Positions 1-11,375 of a DNA stretch of 64,000 nt are shown here, piece after piece (position 1 is the first letter of the stretch; the number at the start of each line of letters is the position of its first letter). Source of the stretch: Massospora cicadina (lineage: Eukaryota > Entomophthoromycota > Entomophthoromycetes > Entomophthorales > Entomophthoraceae); assembly GCA_022478985.1 (NCBI GenBank), contig JAKSZP010010614.1, positions 62,001 to 126,000 of the forward strand, in the 5' to 3' direction. Below the pieces are notes generated by a model. The model saw nothing but the letters and a program-made list of their open reading frames with translations. It was not told the DNA's origin and made no database searches. Made by a program: the position numbers and the translations under genes.

Positions 1-1390
1 AGTTAGAGCTAACTTTGGAGAAGTCTAAATTAGCTTAGAGGCAAACCATAACTTGGCCACTTGGGCCAATGAACAAATACTTTAATTAGCACAAGAATTA
101 AACAACGATTTGTGTAATGTGTTTAAACCTTCCTTGATGAATGAGGAGTTACCAAAGAATGGGTCAACAGCTTAACTCAGACATATAGGAGATCTTTATA
201 AATCATGAGGCTCAATCACAAAGGCTAAGTGGAATAGTCAAATAATAACGATGAATCTTGAAATGATACTATTGACTAAGTGCACAAATTTTCAAGGTGA
301 AGTATTTTTAACAGGAAATATTCTATTTAGAGAAAAACTTGAGATTCAACAAACTGAAATTAAGAAAATTTAGGATTTAGTAGAAAAATTGAGGCATCAG
401 AACAATGAGCTTAATGAAAATGTTACTTCCATAAATAAGCTAACTAATACTCTACATGAAACAGGAAACAGTTTAAAATTTAATTAAAGATAAAGATCAA
501 GTGATTTTTAATATCCAACGTTAAACTTCCAGTCAAAATGAGGAGATTGCAAAATTAAAAAAAAACTTAGGCACTCAGACTGAGAGAAAAATATTGATCA
601 CCAAATTAATGAATAGAACAATGGTTAACGCCAGTGTGGCTAGAACAAATCTACTAGTATGATGCCTCTGACTATCACAAGTATGAAGCTTTGGAGGTCA
701 ATACAGAAGTTAATATAGGGCCACGCTGTCAAATGCCAAGTAATATGGTTGCCTTGGTTAATCCATATACTTCTACCCAAAGCGCCGTACCTCAACATTC
801 TGAGACTCATGGAATGAGTCAGACAAGAAATAGTCATAACCAATATGGAAGAGAAAATGGCAACTATATGCCTTAAAATTTGCCTACATTTGACATTGAT
901 GAAAGTGTGGCCAAATTTTGTCAAAAGAATCAAGATGACCATGTATGGGGCTACCACCTGGAATAAGGCTGATACCCTCATCAACTGTTTAAATGAGTTT
1001 TATAAGTCAGTTATGTCACATTTGGATGACAACCCTACCTACGCCAAAGCCAAAGAGTCCATTATTTGTGAGTTTAGAGGTCCTTAATGTATGTCAACTC
1101 AGAAAGCCGATTTTATAAAATCAGTTACAAGAGATATGAAAAAATAGCCAAATTTATGATTAACTTTAATGAGAAGCTTAGATTTTTATAGGCACCAAGG
1201 AGATGATCGGATTCAATTCTAAAATTTCAAAGCAACTATCATTCTAACCTTACCAAAACTTGATATATATCTTAAGCCAGTCTATGTTCAGATCTTGCAA
1301 CGTACAACTTGTTTTATTACTTAAGCCAATGTTCTCAAACTTTTGGACCCTTTTTAGGGTTTCATGTGTTTGTTGGACGGTCCCTGAAAA
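1..1390 (+). pseudogene. Gypsy-9: degenerate gypsy gag region
   Basis: This is the remnant of a Ty3/gypsy Gag, the structural protein that packages the retrotransposon RNA. The first 650 bases read as broken, Lys/Glu/Leu/Asn-rich coiled-coil-like peptide. The recognisable capsid-like part is at about 868-1140 and needs frame changes: it starts LPTFDID, continues through FYKSVMSHLDD and AKESIICEF, and ends near CMSTQKADF. The same pattern occurs in the gag of Gypsy-1 (6385-7000: LPNFHYD, VLTHLEGD, AIMKEF, CMSKRKQEF), so the two belong to one clade. Stops and frameshifts make it nonfunctional. The left end is cut by the window and the right end by a LINE insertion at 1406. No LTR is visible for it. 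Confidence 0.6.
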
Positions 1391-1405
1391 GATAAACGTT
1401 TATTA

Positions 1406-3190
1406 GTTTTTATTTAACTTAGGTAAGCCAACCAGAGGACGGACATTAATGAAACTCAAAACCTAAAAATAATTTCTCACCAAATAAAAATGAACGAACC
1501 ACCTAAAATGAGTGGATGACACACATAACGCAAACTCAACCAACCAGGTGGGACAGTGGGAACCACTTATCCCATCATGGCGGAAGGGGAGGGGTGTCAT
1601 GGGGCTCATCCTCAGCAACGTCATCATCCCAAAGCAGGGCATGGGCTATGGCAGAGAGCAAGGGCGTTGGGGCATCAGTGGGATGTGGAGATATATCTTT
1701 GATGATCAGGGTGGTAGTAATACATCCGCTATATATAAGAGTTCTGGCATAATTTGTCAAAGCTAGTTCAGCTTTCATGCATGCATTGGGTAGTTTTTTG
1801 AACGTGGCAATATGTTGCGGGTAATCTTTGATTTAGGATTCCGCGCTACCTCTGCCATGTGCTGGATGGCGTCATTGGCTTCTTTGTGGGCTTTGATCAA
1901 CATATTTTTTGTGCCTTATTGGCTTTGGAGGGAGTATTGGGAGGAGGGATTCCTCCTTCAAGCATCGCCACTGATTTGGTGGCAGCTTTGTGGAGATGGT
2001 GACAATCTGTCTTAGTCATTGCTTCAACAGCCAGCTGGTGGTCGCCACAGAACATTTCAGCACTTTGCTGGAGGGCGTATAAGTGAGGGGGTGGTTCCTT
2101 GTCTTGGTCATTATACACAACCCAAATGATTTGTATATTGCAGTCCTCAATTATATTCCTGGACTCATTGGTTTCAGCCAATAGATCCCAAGGATTTTAG
2201 TTGAATTGAATTGGGGAGTCAGCATATTCCTGTGTTTTGGTTTGTTCGTTGGAGGATGCATGGGATTGAACTGGGGCCCAATCTTGTGCTTGATTGGAGG
2301 CTGGCGGATGAGAAATCAGTGCCATTGGAGGCAGCTAGGGTCAGGCACTCGCATTTCAAGTGGTCCAACTTGAAACATGATGGACAGATCGTCCGTCCAC
2401 CCTCTACGTGGGCCCAGAACGGATGGTTGGGGGCAGAGAGGATAATGGCGTGAGGGGGAATTGACAGGAAAGTTTTGGGTTGAGTCAGGGCTGATTGTGG
2501 CATATGGCCAAGGCCCAGCGAAGAGTGTGGCCCCATTTGGGACCACAAATTGCAAGATGGGGTTGGAGTCATAGGCTTCCAAAACTTCCATCAGCTCCTG
2601 GTGGAGCACTTCAGGGGGAAGGTGGGTGGGCAAACCAAAAAACTGAACCACCAAAGTGGTATCCGCTTGGAGCTGGGTCCATATTATGGGGAGAAAGGTA
2701 CACTGGAAAACCAGGGGCACAGTTGCCACAGTGGCGGCATCAGCTTCACATGTGAAGCTGAGATTAAAATAATCCTTATAGGGTCAGAAGTCAGTAAAAC
2801 TGGTGGGACGCATCACCACCTGAGCCATTTTGATAATGGCTTGGTCGTGGTAGAGGAAAAGTTTCCCATAGGTGACCCTAAAGCCAAAACACATGCTGAT
2901 CTGGGGGAGCACCAGGTGGCAGTGGGGTACCGCTTGGGTTTGATAAAGGTGGGCGTCAGAATCCTTGGGAGGAATGAATCGTCCCAGGGGTTTGGTATGA
3001 CTGGTTGAGCCAGTCTGAGTGCGTTTTCCTGTCATACAGAAAACGGCGGGGTGAGTTTTTCCGCTGCCCCACACTGGGGCGGCTGGTGGGGAATCCAAGG
3101 ATATTGGAGCAAAACTATGGTGGGTGATTGAGATTATTTTTTTATCCATATAATTTGCTCAGAAAGTTACACCAAGTGGAAAGAGAAGTT
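1406..3190 (-). mobile_element. ORF1-only LINE, copy 1
   Basis: A non-LTR retrotransposon copy of 1785 bp flanked by a perfect 15-bp target-site duplication, GATAAACGTTTATTA, at 1391-1405 and 3191-3205. It is inserted on the minus strand, so its 3' end is at 1406. It holds an ORF1-like protein (about 3149 down to 1510) and then directly a 3' tail, with no endonuclease or reverse transcriptase. A second copy (9469-11375) has the same layout, so the lack of ORF2 looks like a property of the family and not a private deletion. The last ~50 bases resemble the 3' ends of the two SINEs in this window (shared core CTGGTTGGCTT). It probably depends on another LINE for mobility (inference). Confidence 0.8.
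1510..3149 (-). pseudogene. LINE ORF1 protein with CCHC zinc knuckle (copy 1)
   Basis: Broken ORF1 reading frame. In order it has a Pro/Ser/Thr-rich N-terminus, a segment around FRVTYGKLFLYHDQAIIKM (near 2840-2900), a segment starting VVQFFGLPTHLPPEVL (near 2640) that ends LQFVVPNGA, and a zinc knuckle of the form CX2CX4HX4C at 2345-2386. The combination of an RNA-binding-like fold followed by a CCHC knuckle is typical of LINE ORF1 proteins that coat the element RNA. Assignment to the plant-LINE DUF4283 type is only a guess. Copy 2 aligns over the whole length (LVEFTRLPSHLSPERL, LQFVVPNGA), and the C-terminal part also aligns with copy 3 (DAPTPMLS motif). Several stops interrupt it. Confidence 0.65.
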
Positions 3191-3205
3191 GATAAACGTT
3201 TATTA

Positions 3206-3600
3206 ATTGTATTAAATAAGCGGATTCTGTGTGAGTTTAATTGACACTAGGGATAATGCACTTTAGCTTTAATGTAAACTAGAAAAATAGTGTAAAAAGC
3301 GTACTTAAAATACTTAAACCAAGAGATATATAATATTTGAGGGGACACGCCTTTTTTAGGTATTGGTTCCTTTTATTGGCAAGATATTCCCCAATACTTG
3401 ATGGAGAATCGTACTTGGTGCATGATGAAATTGTAACTTTTGTCCTCATTGAGAGAGTCTCAGACTTGGTTTGACTCTTTGTATCTTTGGAGATTAAGGT
3501 TCATTCAATGAATTCATCAAGTGGTAGCTTCTGTGGATTGACAGCCAAATCTTCAGAGGTTTGGTATTATATGAACTGATTTGAACTTGGTTTTCCTAAA
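3206..3600 (-). repeat. Probable 3' LTR remnant of Gypsy-4
   Basis: This stretch lies directly downstream, in minus orientation, of the polypurine tract of Gypsy-4 (3600-3613, read GAGGGGGGG on the minus strand). That is where a 3' LTR should begin. It has a polyadenylation-like AATAAAAGG on the minus strand near 3380. I could not find a matching 5' LTR right of 20995, so the call rests on position alone. No gene is visible in it. Confidence 0.35.
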
Positions 3601-3613
3601 ACCCCCCCTCAAG

Positions 3614-4832
3614 ATTATGCTGAAGGTACATAACTTTGGGTAACATTCCATGGACACAATTAACAACAGTCTCCATTTTGACATAAGCGATGGAGAATTT
3701 GGGGCCACAGTAGTGCATCACCTTAATGGACCCAAATCACAATACATCAAGATTATAGACTCTTCTTCCAGGTCAGTGGCTGAATAGGAACTGAGTCTTC
3801 TAATTGAGATCATGGAAGGAGGGGGCTTTAGCATTGGCTTGTTCAGTTTCTCTTTTGATAATAGTCCATAGGGATTCCTCACCAGAGCCTTCAGTCTAAA
3901 ACTCCTCCGTCAGTCTCCTCATTGTTAGATTGCTGTGTCAGTAATAGAAGTTTTTAATATAGGCTGGATGCTAGAGGGTAACACAGAGTCCCAACCATAT
4001 AAATCCTTAGATGAAGACATCATAATCATTTGGTGATACTTTACCTATTAATCCATAAGAGCTCCAGGGAGATACTCATTCCATTAAGATGGATTGTTTT
4101 GTGCTATCTTACAAAGTTAGAAATAAGTGTAACATTAGCTTGCTCTACAGCCCCAATAGTGGAAGAGTGATAGAAAGCCATAAAGACTTGATATGTCCCC
4201 ATCAGCAAATTAAGTAAGTTACTAGATGGAACATGAAATTTGTACCATTATCCAACAGGAGAGTTTTTGAGCTACCATGTCAGGTGAAGACTTGTTTATA
4301 GAAGAATGAGGTAGTGATTTTTGCGGTGGCAGAGACTAATGTTGATGCTTAAGCTCAATTTGTTAGTGATTGATGGCAAGGATAGTTTATTGGTGTGCAT
4401 ACATTGAGGTAGGCAAGGGCTAATTACATCAATACTGGTTTTAACAAAGAGCGAAGTTGCCCCAACAACTTGATTTGGATAACTTGAATTGGATGGACCT
4501 TGACTCATATATATGAGGCATGAGTCAATAACATTTTGAGTGTAGTTGGTCATGTCCACCCAGTAGCATTGATCCTTAAGCCTTGGGTAGGCTTCCTTTA
4601 AAGCGCAATGACCCATGGTGGTATGCACCTAAAGGATAGTTTGGTCTGAGCCATGGGTGAACATAAGGTAGCCAAACTGTCCCCATACGTTTATAAAGAA
4701 CCCATTCTCTGATTTGGGTTGATCCACACTTTTTTTGTTATTGAATCTTAAAATTCTCTCAATCCCACATCTCAGGTCGTTCAATCAGCTCTTATACTGA
4801 ATCTCCTTGGTAACATATAATGTTAGTATAGG
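3614..4832 (-). pseudogene. Gypsy-4 integrase
   Basis: Remnant of the integrase that inserts the cDNA into host DNA. The N-terminal zinc-binding part is the clearest: HTTMGHCALKEAYPRL at about 4625 down to 4575, followed by CYWVDM and a Cys pair near DSCLIYMSQG. Downstream a degenerate core is visible around YHSSTIGAVEQANVTL (about 4170-4120), which holds the third catalytic residue (Glu) of the DDE triad in the usual YHPSTNG-type context. The first two Asp are not clear. The frame runs into the polypurine tract (LEGG) at 3613-3600. Multiple stops and a probable internal deletion make it nonfunctional. Confidence 0.65.
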
Positions 4833-5889
4833 TGTTGGGGTTTTTCCCGCATTTCCAGCTTCCTAGGCTAAAGAATATGCTGGTTCAATAGGGATAAGGC
4901 CCACTAGTGGATGATTTTTAAATCAGATTAAAATGCCAGCGGACTTTGGGGAAATTCGCCAGGTTTGGATCTGCTGGGGTCAATCCGTGCAAATGCCTAA
5001 AATCTCGTTAGTCAGAGTTACCAATGGAATTGCTTCATCTAATAGTTAATCATTGATTAACTATTAGATGTACTAATTGGGATTGGTCAGGTTTCATCAT
5101 CAACTGATTGGGGATTTATTTAGGAGTTGTGGAGCAAGTGATGCCACCAGAAACTAGCAAATTGACCAGTTGGTTTGCAACCTGCCATTAGGGGTAAAGA
5201 GTCACATTGCCTAAACAGGCCCCTAGCCATTTGTGGTTGGTCACTGTGATTGATTGGAAACGTTAGAGACACGTTCTCTTGCTCTTTTCATTTTAGATTT
5301 CTGGGGTGTCTGATGGAGGAATCCCTATCTCAATGGAGAACCCCATTACTGGAAGAGACCTTGAAGGGAATTTAACAGCAACGGCTGCCATTTCATCACT
5401 GAGGTGCCAACCGAGGAGTTGGGCACTTTATACCCCCATAAATTCCTAGTTTTTATAGCAATAAAGCAGTTCTAATTCTATTCATCTTCAGTTTATTATT
5501 GTTTTGATATATTAATTGTTGACTCTTTTGTGTGATAAAAAGTAGGGATCTGATATCCTTATAAGAGAAACAGAGGCAGATCTACGTTGACTCAGCATTA
5601 TGGGAACCAAGGCTGAGAATATCGGAATATAGAGTTACATTAAGTTTCTCCAGAAGAGGGAAAATTTTATCTATTTATCAGTATAATCAGCATTAAGTGG
5701 AGCATTACTTGTTTAGCGTTGGACCTCCTGCTAAGCTGGTTTATCTACATTCAGCCACGGATAATAGTCTCCATATAATTACCAATTATTTATCTATATT
5801 AATATCAATCAACGTAAATAGTGCACATAATAAACGAACCTGTGCAGCTAATCTTTGGGGACTAGCATCAGCAAAATCAGATTTTAACA
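4833..5889 (+). repeat. Gypsy-1 5' LTR
   Basis: LTR of 1057 bp with TG...CA ends. It carries a near-perfect inverted repeat at 5040-5066 (13-base arms TAATAGTTAATCA / TGATTAACTATTA around one base), a TTTTTATAGC box next to AATAAAG at about 5452-5465, and a second small inverted motif around CAACGGCTGCC near 5390. The 3' LTR at 12303 keeps all of these. LTRs carry the promoter and polyadenylation signals of the element; which of these boxes act here is inference. Confidence 0.85.
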
Positions 5890-5892
5890 ATT

Positions 5893-5909
5893 TGGTGCTC
5901 ACTACATGG
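5893..5909 (+). other. Gypsy-1 primer-binding site
   Basis: TGGTGCTCACTACA lies three bases after the end of the 5' LTR. TGG at the start is the expected complement of a tRNA CCA end. The same core follows the LTR of Gypsy-2, -5, -6 and -8. The priming tRNA would end TGTAGTGAGCACCA; I cannot name it. Confidence 0.7.
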
Positions 5910-6384
5910 GGATTTTGAGTAAGATAAGCCAATTCTAGAAAACTGCATCCACAATGTCATACAAAGACATACTAAGAAACTACAGACAGAATTGACAACC
6001 ATCTATAAGAACGCCCTGAATTTGGCAGATCTTAGAGAACTTGCTTCTCTAGAGGAGATAGTTACTAAGAATAAAAAAGGAGTAGAAGAAGTTTCGAAAT
6101 TCAGCAACGATCTACTCAGCAAATTACATCCCTAAAGAAAAATAAGGAGAGCTAATTAAGGAGATTTTACTCCTGAAAACAGACCGCAAATTGAATCATG
6201 TGCAATTATGCTTGCTCAGCTCAGATATGAAACGTTTATTATAACAAGTTAAATAATTGAAAATCATAAGTGCAAGTGCAAATCATAATTAGTGAACGAC
6301 GCTGAAGAAGATACTCTGAGAACACCATTTGGGAAGTTGGAAACTCTTATAAACATGCCACCTGCGTTCATCACCAATTCATAG

Positions 6385-7000
6385 ATGACTCCCATAATTA
6401 GTCCTCTTGTTAGTCAGGTTGCCAAGCCACAAGTGGCTTCTAGAGAAAATTTGGAGGAATTCAAATCCACGCACAAACTACCTAATTTTCATTATGACAA
6501 CTTCCATGCGTTCTTCAGCCTTTTTGAACTGACTATGTTTGGGTGTGGCGATAGGAAGGAAGCATTGACTGTCATGAACTTCTTGGACACCAATTGCAAG
6601 AACTTGGTGTTGACTCATCTTGAGGGGGATAACTGGTCCTACTTTGAGGCCAAAGTTGCAATCATGAAGGAGTTCATAACTCCCTCATGTATGTCAAAAC
6701 GCAAACAAGAATTCATGGGAATCTAATTTCTAAAAGACAAAACCTTAGGAAAATTTGTTGACCAATTCTATCAGGAATCTCAGAATTTAGTCAGGGTGAA
6801 GGTGCTGACCAATTTTGATGTGCGGATCATGTTACAAGTGGCACTTTGGACCTACTTCATAAAACACCAAAATGATGTCTTATGTGCTGGTAACTGAAAT
6901 ATCCACCTCAAAATGGTGAATCATCTGAAGATATTAGGCTTGACGTTTGATGCGCCTAAATAATTATATGAGGAGGTTCCAGACAAGGACAAGCAAACTA
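6385..7000 (+). pseudogene. Gypsy-1 gag
   Basis: Best preserved gag of this clade. An open stretch at 6385-6726 covers PNFHYDNFHAFFSLFEL, VMNFLDTN, FEAKVAIMKEF and CMSKRKQEFMGI. After one stop the frame continues to about 7000 with KTLGKFVDQFYQESQNL, a typical gypsy capsid pattern (LEDYVQRFxxL-like). Gag forms the retrotransposon particle. Gypsy-2 has lost this segment, so the two copies keep complementary parts. The N-terminal region 5940-6380 reads as a Lys/Glu-rich coiled-coil-like peptide in broken frames. Confidence 0.6.
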
Positions 7001-8205
7001 TGACGGCATTTGAAGATTATGAGATAGAGAATAATGGAAAATAATTGATCAGCAGAAACAAACTTTGACAGGGAAGAAACTGATGAATCAAAGTGGATGG
7101 GTAAAAGTGAAGCCCACTATAGGAAAAGTGGGATGATAATAAAATTTACTAAGATTTGGGGGAAGAAACCAAAGAGAAATATGAATCTTTTGATGCCTCA
7201 AGAGGAGGATGAAGATACTCAAAATTCAGGAAAAGGACTTGCAGCATAGATATGGAACTATCTAATGATGCAATAGAACCTGTTCCTCCAGACATCTACA
7301 TAAGATAAAGATTTACAGTAGGGCTAACTTGGGTTAAAATTGAGTCCTCTGGAAATAGTCCCAAAGAATAAGGTAACTATATGAGACATTAGATGAGATT
7401 GAGATGGAAAGCAATCAATCCAGAGTATCAGAATACAATACCAATGAAAATAATGAGGTAAAAAAGAATCAATAGATCCAAGATAGTGGAGGGAATCATT
7501 CAACCCAATATTATTTAATTAATAAGAGAGCATGAATTGTTGGAGATGAGGATCATCAATTCAAGTTAAAATTAGATAAAATTAACGTTACTATATCGGT
7601 CTTCATGATCAGGGGATTGTTTCTGGATCCATTGGTGGAATTACTTCAAATGTTATGGATGGTGATGAATGCCAAATTCATTTTCAAGAGAAAACTGATC
7701 AATTTAATTTAATGGAACTGATGATTAATGAGAAATTCACAATTTTGTGATATCTGAAGACTCAAGTGCCAGTTGCCAAAATATGAAATGAAATTAGGAC
7801 CTGTAATAAGAATGAGAAGTCAGTATTGAAGTTAAAAATGGATGGGACCATTTACAAGTATTGCCAAAATTTGTTGAGTGTTGCCAATATGCAAAGGGAT
7901 AGAGATACTGGTTGTATAGTGAAGAAAATCAGTACCAAATACTTGAAGTGTTGGTTTTTAAGAAAAATAATAATAATAACACATAAGAAAGTGTTCCTGA
8001 AGGACCACTGAATCATAAAATGGTTATGTCCGGATATTTTTATTAAGTCTTGTAAAAAGGACTGCTGAACCAAAGTAGATGGTTAAGTCTTAAAAAATAA
8101 CACCTTTGAACCATGAAATTGGTAGGTCAAAATATACCTAAGAACCAGTTTGGGGAATAATGAAAGGATGGACTGCTGAACTGAGTCTAGGTCAAGACTC
8201 ACAAA
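7001..8205 (+). other. Gypsy-1 decayed gag tail, integrase tail and stem-loop block
   Basis: No intact gene. The part 7200-7800 aligns with 26905-27470 of Gypsy-2 (shared GAAGATACTCAA and AAAGGACTTGCAGC). At about 7850-7960 the sequence switches to the integrase C-terminal tail of Gypsy-2 (30760-30835; shared NLL and KYLK residues), which marks the deletion that removed pol. From 7985 to 8205 there are three spaced stem-loop motifs of the type GAACCA-loop-TGGTT, matching two blocks in Gypsy-2. The rest, 8206-8411, is A-rich with no gene. Confidence 0.5.
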
Positions 8206-8411
8206 AAATTAAATTACATAAGAAAAACACAATAAAATATGATAAAATATGTAAAAAAAGAAAATAGAAAAAACATATAATTGAGGAAAAAGTATAATTT
8301 ATAACTTTTATTTGGTACCTTAGTTTTGAAGATGATTACATCATTGAAGCCTCTTGGGGAGGGAGGTTGTACAACAGTAGGAGTAAGCAAGCTATCAAAA
8401 TCAATTTGGGA

Positions 8412-8704
8412 AGGGGGTGGAAGGCGAGTCAGTAGGGCGTATGACTACCAACCTGAAGGTTGTGGGCTCAACTCAACCCTTTGCACATTGATCGGGGTAC
8501 CAGACAAAGGAAGCTATTGGCGATTAGTAGGTCTAATAAAACGAAAAACCTTACCATGATGTAATCAAAAAAATAAAAGTCCTAATCTGGAGGTAAAAAA
8601 CTTTCTTTGAATGAGTTGACCCTGCTCAGGTTTCATGTCAATTCTTTATTTCTCTCTTTCAGTAATGCCTGTCTCCTGGTTGGCTTGCCTCAATTTATAT
8701 AATA
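8412..8704 (+). mobile_element. tRNA-derived SINE, plus-strand copy
   Basis: A 293-bp insertion flanked by the target duplication AAAATCAATTTGGGA / AAAATCAATTTAGGA (8397-8411 and 8705-8719, one mismatch). It starts GGGGGTGGAAGGCGAGTC and contains GGCGTATGACTACCAACC and a decayed B-box-like GGTTGTGGGCTCAACTC. It ends in an AT-rich tail after CCTGGTTGGCTTGCC. It is clearly the same family as the copy at 47051-47332. SINEs of this kind are transcribed by RNA polymerase III from the tRNA-like head and copied by LINE enzymes that recognise the tail. Confidence 0.85.
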
Positions 8705-9468
8705 AAAATCAATTTAGGAGCTAACACTGATGAGGGCTAAACCCACCTGAAGCCAAGTTCTTTGAGTGAAAGCTGATCCTTTTGAGAAAGCTATAGGGGA
8801 AGTGAAATTAAAATTTTGGTACTGGCTTGGAGCAATACTCTGGCTTGGGGAGGAAAACAGAAATAAAGGAAGGGGCATTTGACAAATAACCCCAAGCAAT
8901 CCATATATGCCACTGGCACTGGAAGATTGGTCTTGAGTGCTTGCTGGCAAGCTTCATTAAGGACGTTTGACATGTGTGCTGGCATGATGCAAGGGATACT
9001 GAAGGTGGTTGCTGAATCATGCCTCTGATCAGATCCATTAGGGGGAGATATTGATGTGAAGCACTGGAGATGAGGTAGTCATGCAATGAGTGAATAGCAT
9101 CCTGAAGGCATTTTCTGAAAGCTTCCTGGAACTGGAAGCAAGAAGAAAAAAATTGGAAAGTTGGGGAGGCAGTAGCTTTGTGGACCAACTGTGAAGAACT
9201 TGTCCAGTGAAATGAAGGGTGTAGTCTGCAACATCTCAATCCAATATGCTTTGAGATCATCAGTGTTAAGGGCCTCAGCAAGGGCGTTAGTTACTCTGCT
9301 TCTTAAACATGCATATGGGATCTCAAAGTGTTCATAATTCCTGATAGTTAATTCAATTGAAAGTACCACTGGCTTATAATATGAGCCTAGCTAAAATAGA
9401 AACTCTGGAAGCAAATCTGAGCTGGCACAAAATGACTGTTTTATATTGGAAGACATGGCTTCAGTAGG

Positions 9469-11375
9469 TACACCTCCTTTCACTTTGATAACTAGATCGA
9501 AGTCAAATTCATATTTAAGAAAAATACAAAAAGTTTGACTGCTCAATTGAGCTAAAACTTACCAATGTTGATGCAATAAACGCCAGCTGCCCCAGCTTGG
9601 GGTGGTGGTGCACCATCATCTGGCATCTTTTGGCTTCCACTGAAGTGTGCCTGGGCTGGCTCTGCTAGCTTTTCAACGCTATTGGGCGTTATGTCCCCCT
9701 CAGGACTTGGACCACCACCTTTCAAGCTCCCAGGCGGTGCTCTAGAGCCCTTTGGTGCTCCCATGAGCAATTTTCATTTTGGCCACTGGGTCAAATATGG
9801 GAATCTCTTCCTATATGCAAGTGCAGCCATCATCAAGATGGCCACTGCAGTTTAAAATACCATCAGATATATTGACTTCCACCCCTTTAAGGGGTACTTT
9901 GACCTTGGCTTCCGCTCTGAAGTCATTGCAGTGTCAGCATCTAAGAGGCTAATTATTTTTAAAAAATCCCTATTTCTGCCATTTGCACGTGGCTCCTGGA
10001 TGAGGCCAGCTTGTTGGTTGAGTTCACCAGGTTGCCCTCCCATCTTTCCCCTGAACGCCTCCACCACAAGCTCATGGAAGGTTTGGCCGTTTACAGCGCA
10101 GACCCCATGCTGCAGTTTGTGGTTCCAAATGGGGCAGATTGTCTGGCAGGGCCTCATGCCTTTGCAATGATCCACCCATTTCATCACAATTCCCATTCTC
10201 ACAATTCCCCCCCCTGCACCGTGATCTGTACCGCCCCTGATCACCCTTTCTGGGCATGTGTCAAAAATGGCCACGCCATTTTCCCCTTGTTCTTTGAGCT
10301 TGATCACTTGAAGCACAAGTGCCCTACAGTTTCTGCCTCTGCCGCTTCCACCGCTCCTCACTCTGGTGTTGGGTCAGCAGCCAGTTTGCCCCAATTTTTT
10401 GAATGGCTCAATACTCCCGCCCCCACTCTCAGCAAATCTTGGTGCCACTTCTAAGGCGGCAGCCAATTAAAATTTAAAAAAATGAAAAATTTAAACAATT
10501 TAACCAGATTAGGGAATCCTGAGTCAGTGGCTGAGACAGTTTCAACTGAGCTGTAATGGTCAACTGTCCACAACTAATCAGCTCCTGCCACCAATCCAAT
10601 TCTGGTGGCTGGCACAGCGTTGGCCAAGCTTAATCCATTTGTCTTGACTGGATTAATGATAGCGACCAGCTGTTTAATTTCAATCTAGATTTTACTTTGG
10701 AGGAGGCTTTTATTGGTCTCCCAATTTGTGCTCTCGCCGTTTCTGTGCAAACCCAAGTTTTGCTAATTATAAAATTAAAAATAAAATGAAAGTTGAGGCT
10801 GCAGATGCCCCTACCAACACCCTACTCTGCCAGCAACTTCATGAGGCGATGGAATCCCTCATGGAGGGTATTACTATCCCAAACTTCCCCTCATGATTTT
10901 GAGGAAGATGCAAAATATGATATTGAGGAGCTCACTTTTGGTGCGAGCTGCGCTTGCATTGATGTGGCAAAAACTTCTTTTTTTAACCCCAATTATCCTG
11001 AAACCCGCTGGCACATCAAGTCATTCACTTGTGTGCCTGCTCTAATCACTTTGCTGAGCATCAACTTGCTCAATAAGTTGAGGCAATGGACACTGCCAGC
11101 CTCATACACGAATAAAACCCACAACTATACCCCTTATGCCACATGTTGCTGATGCCCCTACCCCAATGTTGTCCGCCATGGTCTACCAGCTAAGGCGGGC
11201 GCCAGACAAAAGTTTCCCCAAGGCTTCCTCACCATCTGATATAACTTCCTAGGCTGATAACTTAAGGGATATATTTGGATTTATTTTTATAATAATCTCT
11301 TTGTTTGGCTCATTAGCAAATAAATATGTGTGGTGGCTGCCCCTTTTGGGTTGGGCACCACTAGTGCTAAAAAAC
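9469..11375 (+). mobile_element. ORF1-only LINE, copy 2 (full length)
   Basis: A 1907-bp insertion with a perfect 16-bp target duplication, ACATGGCTTCAGTAGG, at 9453-9468 and 11376-11391. The ends are a 5' leader of about 100 bp and a 3' tail GGGTTGGGCACCACTAG followed by TGCTAAAAAAC. Between them lies only an ORF1-type protein. Because the 5' part matches copy 1 up to its own start, both look full length without ORF2. The 3' tail is the one found on copy 3, on the LINE fragment at 38176 and on two tiny insertions in Gypsy-5. It differs from the tail of copy 1. It interrupts the antisense gene of Gypsy-1. Confidence 0.85.
9569..11200 (+). pseudogene. LINE ORF1 protein (copy 2)
   Basis: Frame pieces in order: TPAAPAWGGG near the start, FGHWVKYGNLFLYASAAIIK at about 9778-9840, LVEFTRLPSHLSPERL from 10014, LQFVVPNGADCLAG near 10110, DHPFWACVKNG near 10240, a knuckle that kept HLKHKC but lost its first Cys pair, then PTNTLLCQQLHEAMESL near 10820 and a C-terminus ending around 11200. 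Each piece has a counterpart in copy 1 or copy 3. The likely role is RNA binding and packaging of the LINE transcript (family knowledge). Frameshifts and stops are frequent. Confidence 0.65.

Noticed and set aside
2211..3008. Long plus-strand frames at 2211-2453 and 2550-3008
   Set aside because: They are antisense to the ORF1 protein of LINE copy 1, whose minus-strand frames match two other copies. The plus-strand peptides have no counterpart.
7960..7990. Microsatellite (AAT)n at 7966-7982
   Set aside because: Only about five units; not notable in this AT-rich sequence.
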